From JALOAR01 sp041649615 (GTDB taxonomy: Bacteria > Patescibacteriota > Minisyncoccia > UBA6257 > Colwellbacteraceae): DNA of 23,986 nucleotides. The notes under the pieces were generated by a model. That model had not been told where the DNA came from. It worked only from the letters and a program-made list of their open reading frames with translations, and did not search any database. The stretch is taken from the NCBI GenBank assembly GCA_041649615.1, contig JBAZMT010000012.1, positions 1 through 23,986 on the forward strand, read 5' to 3'. Both the position numbers and the translations under genes were made by a program. Below are positions 20,267 through 23,986 of this stretch, piece by piece (the stretch's first letter is position 1; every line of letters starts with the position of its first letter).

Positions 20267-20495
20267 GGGTCATCTCGTAGTGAATGCGACAGTAGTCGCG
20301 GTTCGGGCCAACCTTTCGAGCACACTTGTCACAGAGTGCTCTATCGCATGTTCGTCGGTTGGCATTCTTGAGCTCGAAGTCGCATTGCTTCGTCGAAGGC
20401 CTGCCACACTCGACACAAGGGGCAACGTGAGTTCGGCGCGAACATGCGAAGCCGATCTGTTTACCCCTCGCATCTAGGATTGGTCTGCAAGGCAT
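20151..20495 (-). CDS. Zinc-finger protein
   Basis: 114 aa, ATG 20495, starting one base after the ParB gene's stop. Three Cys/His sets are visible: APCVECGRPSTKQCDF, RRTCDRALCDKCARK and PNRDYCRIHYEMTHE. This C-x2-C, C-x4-C-x2-C, C-x2-H order fits a small zinc domain common in phages. The C-terminal 38 residues are Gln/Arg rich and share bases with the next gene. Role unknown. Confidence 0.75.
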   Translation of the reverse strand: MPCRPILDARGKQIGFACSRRTHVAPCVECGRPSTKQCDFELKNANRRTCDRALCDKCARKVGPNRDYCRIHYEMTHETIQPEEASAQATSQRQGTRRVLKKHGNRTPCNDNDR

Positions 20496-20496
20496 C

Positions 20497-21468
20497 TCAC
20501 TTGGCTTTCACTGCAAGAACCGTCAACGCATGTCGGAGGTTGATTCCTCCCTTGATCGCGTTGCAATAGGCTTTGAATGTGTGAACAGGCGGAGCCTTTC
20601 CAGTCATGTTGAGCTTACCGAAGATCGACTTAGCATAGTCCTTCACGTCGGCTTGTGCCTTCTGCTCAACGATGTATGCCACGATCTCTCGAAGGGTCGG
20701 CACTTCATCTTCTCGAGCTGGAAAGTGCTTTAGGATGGCTTCACGTGCCATCTTTGCAATCGGAGCGGCTTCAGGTGCGATGCCTCTAAGACCATAGGCA
20801 ATCGCGTCCTTCTTACCAACAATCGAAACCATCAATCTGATCTTGGCCGCGACAGCTCCTTTCGCCTCCTTCAACACAAGCTCTCGAGTTTCGTCTGTCT
20901 CGGCCATTGCCCAACTCATGAAAGTCTCCTTGCCGGAAACCTTCCGAGTCTTCTTGTTCAACGCCATGAAGCCAGATTCTGGAGTCGTAAACGCGTCTGT
21001 GACTTCACAGTAGATCTCGGTATAACCGAGCTTCTCGCAACAGAACTTCCGACGATGCCCATCGAGAATGACCCACTTGCCTTGATACCGCATCACGACA
21101 ACGGCACCGTGAAGCTTGTGTGCTTCGATCTCGATCATCAATCCTTCGAGAGCCGAATCAGTCGTTCGAATCGCAGGCTGGATCGGATTCGAAACTAACT
21201 CAGCTATCGGTATCATCAGATACCGTGTCTTGCGATGCTCAGATTGGTCTTTGCGTCGCGCTAGAATCTGCATCGCTTCACGAATCAAATGCGGCTCTGC
21301 CTCCTTCTTCGTCGGGTACTTGCTCTTCGATACGAGAGCCTTCGGCGGGTTCTTTCCGTATCGTTTGACGTGCATCTGCCAACGACCCTGAGACTCACTG
21401 ATCGAACCCAGTAGGCTCCAATCTAGTTTCTCATCAGGTATTCCACGCATGCTTAGTCGTCTCGCCAT
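20497..21468 (-). CDS. ParB-like nuclease-domain protein
   Basis: 323 aa from ATG 21468 (TTG 21474 is an alternative). Residues 81-160 match the ParB/Sulfiredoxin-like domain: IPIAELVSNPIQPAIR, then WVILDGHRRKFCCEKLGY with GHRR at 137-140 as the nucleotide-binding motif. Residues 16-70 resemble a small DNA-binding domain with a strand-rich RWQMHVKRYGKNPPK and helix (KKEAEPHLIREAMQ). The C-terminal 160 residues are helical. ParB-like proteins bind DNA and may hydrolyse CTP or act as nucleases; with no ParA nearby it is more likely a DNA-related or regulatory protein than a partition pair. It may act on the palindromes, but that is a guess. Confidence 0.8.
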   Translation of the reverse strand: MARRLSMRGIPDEKLDWSLLGSISESQGRWQMHVKRYGKNPPKALVSKSKYPTKKEAEPHLIREAMQILARRKDQSEHRKTRYLMIPIAELVSNPIQPAIRTTDSALEGLMIEIEAHKLHGAVVVMRYQGKWVILDGHRRKFCCEKLGYTEIYCEVTDAFTTPESGFMALNKKTRKVSGKETFMSWAMAETDETRELVLKEAKGAVAAKIRLMVSIVGKKDAIAYGLRGIAPEAAPIAKMAREAILKHFPAREDEVPTLREIVAYIVEQKAQADVKDYAKSIFGKLNMTGKAPPVHTFKAYCNAIKGGINLRHALTVLAVKAK

Positions 21469-21485
21469 GATCAACCATCTTCTTT

Positions 21486-21878
21486 CTATTGAACCTCTTC
21501 CCAGTCTTCGCCGTCGAAGTCATCTTGGTATGGCGTCCACCTCATGTGGATGCCCGTCTTGCCGTGCAATGTGATGAACCGCATGCCTGGCTCGAACGTT
21601 ATGAACACTCCTTCGACCCAAGCCTTGCGCCGATACTTCTTACCCTCCTTCAGTCCCGGCAACACATCGACGAACATCAGCCCCAAGTTGAAGCCGAGTG
21701 CCTTCTTGCTCTTAGCTAGTTCCAGCGCGGCTTCGGCGATCTCTTGCTCACGGTTCCAAAAGCCGTGGACGTTCGAATGGTCGATGATGTCCTGCAACGC
21801 CTTCGCGTAGAGCGAGGCTAACGACATGCCGAACTTGCCGTAGAACGCGGCCGGGTTGGTGACTGCTTCGTTAGCCAT
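21486..21878 (-). CDS. DUF2829/Tad2-like protein with N-terminal helical extension
   Basis: 130 aa from ATG 21878 (upstream starts overlap the previous gene). Residues about 66-130 resemble DUF2829: VLPGLKEGKKYRRKAW, GVFITFEPGMRFITLHG, then MRWTPYQDDFDGEDWEEV, with the family's W-x-P-x-Q-x-D and DW-E end. The best-known member is Tad2, a phage protein that soaks up the cyclic signals of the Thoeris and some CBASS defence systems. Here the region between the strands is shorter than usual, and residues 1-65 are an extra helical region (FGMSLASLYAKALQDIIDHS). Fold likely, anti-defence role only inferred. Confidence 0.6.
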   Translation of the reverse strand: MANEAVTNPAAFYGKFGMSLASLYAKALQDIIDHSNVHGFWNREQEIAEAALELAKSKKALGFNLGLMFVDVLPGLKEGKKYRRKAWVEGVFITFEPGMRFITLHGKTGIHMRWTPYQDDFDGEDWEEVQ

Positions 21879-22128
21879 CGTCGTCATCGCCTTCTTCGAA
21901 GTAACCAACGATCTCAACGAGGTTCTCGATGAACTCGTAAGCGTCAACGATTACGTCGTCGTTCTGGCAGATTGCTTCGGGGCACGAGATGCGGTGCTCC
22001 TTGACGAACCGCTTCACCTCGGCCTCGAGCTTGAGCAAAGGAACGATGTCAACGTTCTTCTTGCTGCTCCCAACCTTCTTGGTCACCGCCTTCTTTGCCT
22101 TTGGCGCCTTCTTCTTCCCAGTGCTCAT
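21871..22128 (-). CDS. Small basic/acidic protein
   Basis: 85 aa, ATG 22128 (ATGA overlap). The N-terminus is Lys/Ala rich (KKKAPKAKKAVTKKVGSSKK), like histone H1-type tails; the middle is a helix with CPEAICQN and the end is acidic (EEGDDDDG). It may bind DNA through the basic tail. Family unknown. It overlaps the Tad2-like gene downstream by eight bases. Confidence 0.75.
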   Translation of the reverse strand: MSTGKKKAPKAKKAVTKKVGSSKKNVDIVPLLKLEAEVKRFVKEHRISCPEAICQNDDVIVDAYEFIENLVEIVGYFEEGDDDDG

Positions 22129-22346
22129 GCTCTACCTACCTTCTTCGCGAGTCGTGCCTTGTCGGTGAGCAGCGCTGACCGCTTCTCCGGGTCGCCCTTC
22201 GCCAGTTCGAGCTCTTCGCTGATGTCGCCAAAGATCTGAGCCACTTGCGTTTCGTTGTTCAGGTCAATGACCACATCCAGCGAGGGCACCCGAAAGGGTC
22301 GCTCTTCCACCGCTGGCACGTATTCACCGTCGTCGTTGAATGGCAT
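22125..22346 (-). CDS. Small acidic helical protein
   Basis: 73 aa, ATG 22346, preceded directly by GGTGAGAG (part of an inverted-repeat half-site). It has a short strand (RVPSLDVVIDLN) and helices (ETQVAQIFGDISEELELAKG, ALLTDKARLAKKV). Family unknown. First gene of the set that runs through the Tad2-like and ParB-like genes, downstream of the strong terminator at 22430. Confidence 0.75.
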   Translation of the reverse strand: MPFNDDGEYVPAVEERPFRVPSLDVVIDLNNETQVAQIFGDISEELELAKGDPEKRSALLTDKARLAKKVGRA

Positions 22347-22358
22347 CTCTCACCGTGG
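22345..22358. promoter_or_regulatory. Half-site of the 24-bp inverted repeat
   Basis: ATCTCTCACCGTGG matches one arm and the centre of the element. It overlaps the ATG and ribosome site of the gene starting at 22346, as the copy at 19520 does for MazG. Confidence 0.4.
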
Positions 22359-22424
22359 CCCTGCCCGGGCCTGGCCGCCCTTGTGGCGGCTCCTTGCACT
22401 CAGTGTGGATATCCGTCCCGAAAA

Positions 22425-22460
22425 AACGAAACCCCCCTTGGCAGGGGCAACCAAGGGGGG
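22425..22460 (-). terminator. Strong rho-independent terminator
   Basis: CCCCCCTTGG (22432-22441) pairs perfectly with CCAAGGGGGG (22451-22460), nine-base loop; on the minus strand the stem is followed by TTTCGTTTTTTC. It ends the upstream (right-hand) transcript after the zinc-ribbon gene (stop 22483), so the genes from 22346 leftward have their own promoter. Confidence 0.9.
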
Positions 22461-22482
22461 CCTGTCATGGCTTTGGGCTGGC

Positions 22483-22806
22483 CTAGTGCCCGTCGAAAAA
22501 CCTACGGGCCAGGATGAGCAACTTGGCTTTCGCGATGCTCATCAGAATTCGATCGACGTCTGCGACGAAGGAGCCGCTGTCCATTGCGATGTCGACGGTT
22601 GCCCCTTGATACTCCTTCGCCTGCTCAGGGTGCTCGACGACGCATGCATCACAACGTGGATCAGGAGCTCCACCAAAGCACCATCCGCAGAGTCTGCCAC
22701 ACGACGGGCAAACGAAGACGCCTCCGCACTCCGTGCCGTCGCACTGTCCGTCGTGGATTGCTCCATGCTTGAATTGCTTCTCCTCAATGCCTTGCTGTTC
22801 AGCCAT
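22483..22806 (-). CDS. Small zinc-binding protein
   Basis: 107 aa, ATG 22806 two bases past the previous stop. GQCDGTECGGVFVCPSCG, then LCGWCFGG and DPRCDACVVEH form several C-x2-C sites: a probable two-zinc domain. The C-terminus is helical (VADVDRILMSIAKAKLLILA). Family unknown. Confidence 0.75.
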   Translation of the reverse strand: MAEQQGIEEKQFKHGAIHDGQCDGTECGGVFVCPSCGRLCGWCFGGAPDPRCDACVVEHPEQAKEYQGATVDIAMDSGSFVADVDRILMSIAKAKLLILARRFFDGH

Positions 22807-22808
22807 GA

Positions 22809-23279
22809 CTACTTCTCGGCGTCACACGGTACTTCTGGGCCACCCATGTTCTCGAAGTCGATGGTGTTCACGCCCGTCACAAGCCCTTCGACTTCAGTCG
22901 GTGGGTCACGATGAATCTTCGCTTCGGTGAAGTTGATTTTCGGTATTGCCTTCTCAAGCGCTTCGAAGAACTTCGGCGTGAGCGTACCTAGGTCGTCGAT
23001 GCCTTCCATTCCGCCAACGCCCCATCCGTCAATGAAGCCACCTTCGATGAAGCCCTTGAGATCGAGCTTCCAAAACGGATTGACGACTGCCCGTGCAAGG
23101 ACAGACGACGTTGGTATCCAGTCAGCTATCTGCCTTCGAGAGATCTGCTTCCATTCGTCAGGGCTATGCTCCCAGTGATAGGCGACGATGACAGCTGCAA
23201 CGGTCTCGAGCTCTACTCGCCCGAGCGTGCCGACGCAGATGCACGTCTCGCTCACAATTGCTTGTCTAGGTGTGATCAT
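22809..23279 (-). CDS. Hypothetical protein
   Basis: 156 aa from ATG 23279, overlapping the previous stop (ATGA). Residues 1-60 hold a helix (TPRQAIVSETCICVGTLGRV, then ELETVAAVIVAYHWEHSPDE) and a strand or helix with RRQIADWIPTSSVLARAVVN; later DLKGFIEGGFIDGWGVGG and PKINFTEAKIHRDP. It looks like a small winged-helix or alpha/beta protein. Family unknown. Confidence 0.7.
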   Translation of the reverse strand: MITPRQAIVSETCICVGTLGRVELETVAAVIVAYHWEHSPDEWKQISRRQIADWIPTSSVLARAVVNPFWKLDLKGFIEGGFIDGWGVGGMEGIDDLGTLTPKFFEALEKAIPKINFTEAKIHRDPPTEVEGLVTGVNTIDFENMGGPEVPCDAEK

Positions 23280-23530
23280 TGAGTCCTCAGTTCTTCCAAC
23301 TTGCTGTCCACTAGCCGCACGACTTGGCTCGGCCGAGCCGTGTTCACCTGCTCTTCGATTCCAGCGAGGCGCTTGACGCATTCGAGAAGCGTCTCTTTGC
23401 CTTGCCGCTGGTCATTGATGTCCCGTTCCATCTGGGGGGTCATGAACCCCCTGAGCCCCCAGATGTACTTGAGGACAAGAAGCGCTTCCTTGCGCGTCAT
23501 GTTCCAAGCAAAGCCTCTAAGAGTTGTCAC
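23276..23530 (-). CDS. Hypothetical protein
   Basis: 84 aa, GTG 23530 after GGTGAACA and after the deaminase stop at 23534. Mostly helical (RKEALLVLKYIWGLRGF, then RQGKETLLECVKRLAGIEEQ) with a basic, Gln-rich end. Small, one domain; family unknown. The stop overlaps the next gene's start. Confidence 0.7.
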   Translation of the reverse strand: MTTLRGFAWNMTRKEALLVLKYIWGLRGFMTPQMERDINDQRQGKETLLECVKRLAGIEEQVNTARPSQVVRLVDSKLEELRTQ

Positions 23531-23533
23531 TGT

Positions 23534-23986
23534 TCACCGGAGGCCACGTTCGTCTATCTGAAGCGACAGACGACTTTGGAGTTGGATGTCGAGCTTCTCA
23601 CACGTTGCAAGAATCTCGTCCCATTGCTCCCCCCGATAGAACTCGTCGTAGACGATGCGGTTGATGCATGCGTTCGCGATGAGCTTGAAGCAATCGAAGC
23701 ACGGCAACGCTGTCACGTAGATCGTTGCTCCTTCAATTCGAACCCCGTTGCGTGCGGCCTGAGCAATCGCGTTCGCTTCGGCATGAACCGTCCGAATGCA
23801 ATGGTCGTTGACCATCAGGTGCCCAACGTCATCACAGTGGGGCATCCCTCGGATCGAGCCATTGTATCCCGTCGCCAAGATCGAACGATCACGCACTATG
23901 ACGGCCCCGACGTGCTTGCGATTGCACGTCGAACGCGTTGCTACTTCCTCCGCGATCCGGAGAAAGTACTCATCCCACGATTGCCG
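23534..23986 (-). CDS. dCMP deaminase, 5' end cut by the window
   Basis: 150 residues visible; the reading frame continues without a stop to the window edge and past the GTG at 23896. The start is WDEYFLRIAEEVATRSTCNR and KHVGAVIV, the usual opening of dCMP deaminases. Zinc ligands are seen in TVHAEANAIAQAA (HAE at 68-70) and LPCFDCF (Cys96, Cys99). A CDDVGH segment and YNGSIRGM loop fit the ComEB/dCMP family. It converts dCMP to dUMP for thymidylate synthesis. It begins the early gene array seen here. Confidence 0.88.
   Translation of the reverse strand, partial: RQSWDEYFLRIAEEVATRSTCNRKHVGAVIVRDRSILATGYNGSIRGMPHCDDVGHLMVNDHCIRTVHAEANAIAQAARNGVRIEGATIYVTALPCFDCFKLIANACINRIVYDEFYRGEQWDEILATCEKLDIQLQSRLSLQIDERGLR

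Noticed and set aside
1..23986. tRNA, rRNA, CRISPR, IS element, Mu transposase, integrase
   Set aside because: None found by eye on either strand; short tRNA-like folds cannot be excluded without a covariance search.

Overview
The window looks like part of a double-stranded DNA tailed phage or prophage. The terminase, portal, protease and capsid belong to the Mu-like / DUF935-portal lineage. Base composition is GC-rich. The host is not proven, but a Gly/Ala-rich, Cys-rich lipoprotein (13491..12700) with many GGA/TGG-type repeats resembles secreted lipoproteins of Myxococcota (Polyangiales-type bacteria), so a myxobacterial or related host is the best guess. No tRNA, rRNA, CRISPR array, insertion sequence, integrase, transposase or lysis gene was seen.

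Layout, read along the minus strand from the right edge. From 23986 to 16000 runs a dense early/accessory array of small genes, mostly joined by ATGA/GTGA overlaps: dCMP deaminase (partial), small unknowns, a zinc-ribbon protein and a strong terminator at 22430-22460. Next come an acidic/basic small protein, a DUF2829/Tad2-like protein, a ParB-like protein, more zinc-binding proteins, a zinc-ribbon plus MazG-like pyrophosphohydrolase, a DUF5662 protein and further unknowns. From 16000 to 13500 lie tiny genes separated by unusually rich intergenic DNA that carries repeated promoters, palindromes and hairpins, including an 855-bp gene-free stretch. From 13491 to 11660 lie the lipoprotein, a small Cys protein and a tail-fibre-like protein.

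At 9821-11549 an oppositely oriented (plus-strand) operon of six small genes interrupts the map. It includes a ribbon-helix-helix regulator candidate and a UvrD-tudor-like protein, and ends in a strong hairpin. From 9603 to 1 the minus strand carries the packaging/head module: large terminase, an overlapping zinc protein, a small unknown, a giant portal fused to a MuF head protein, a small beta-rich protein, protease-scaffold, capsid decoration protein, major capsid protein, a small unknown and the start of a conserved virion protein cut by the window edge.

The most notable material is regulatory. (1) A 24-bp inverted repeat (arms GAACCTCTC / GAGAGGTTC around CCGG) recurs at five places plus a half-site. 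One copy lies inside the portal-MuF linker, and two copies encode the identical C-terminus SPR-stop of different genes. (2) A GCGCTAGCGC palindrome occurs four times, each time between genes. (3) Two promoters share a 12-bp upstream box, a -35 and a -10 at identical spacing, and one appears to drive a leaderless mRNA. (4) The word TCCAGCGCG occurs 13 times on the plus strand and twice on the minus strand. Together these suggest a dispersed control system for an early-gene regulon, possibly run by the plus-strand operon; that link is inference.
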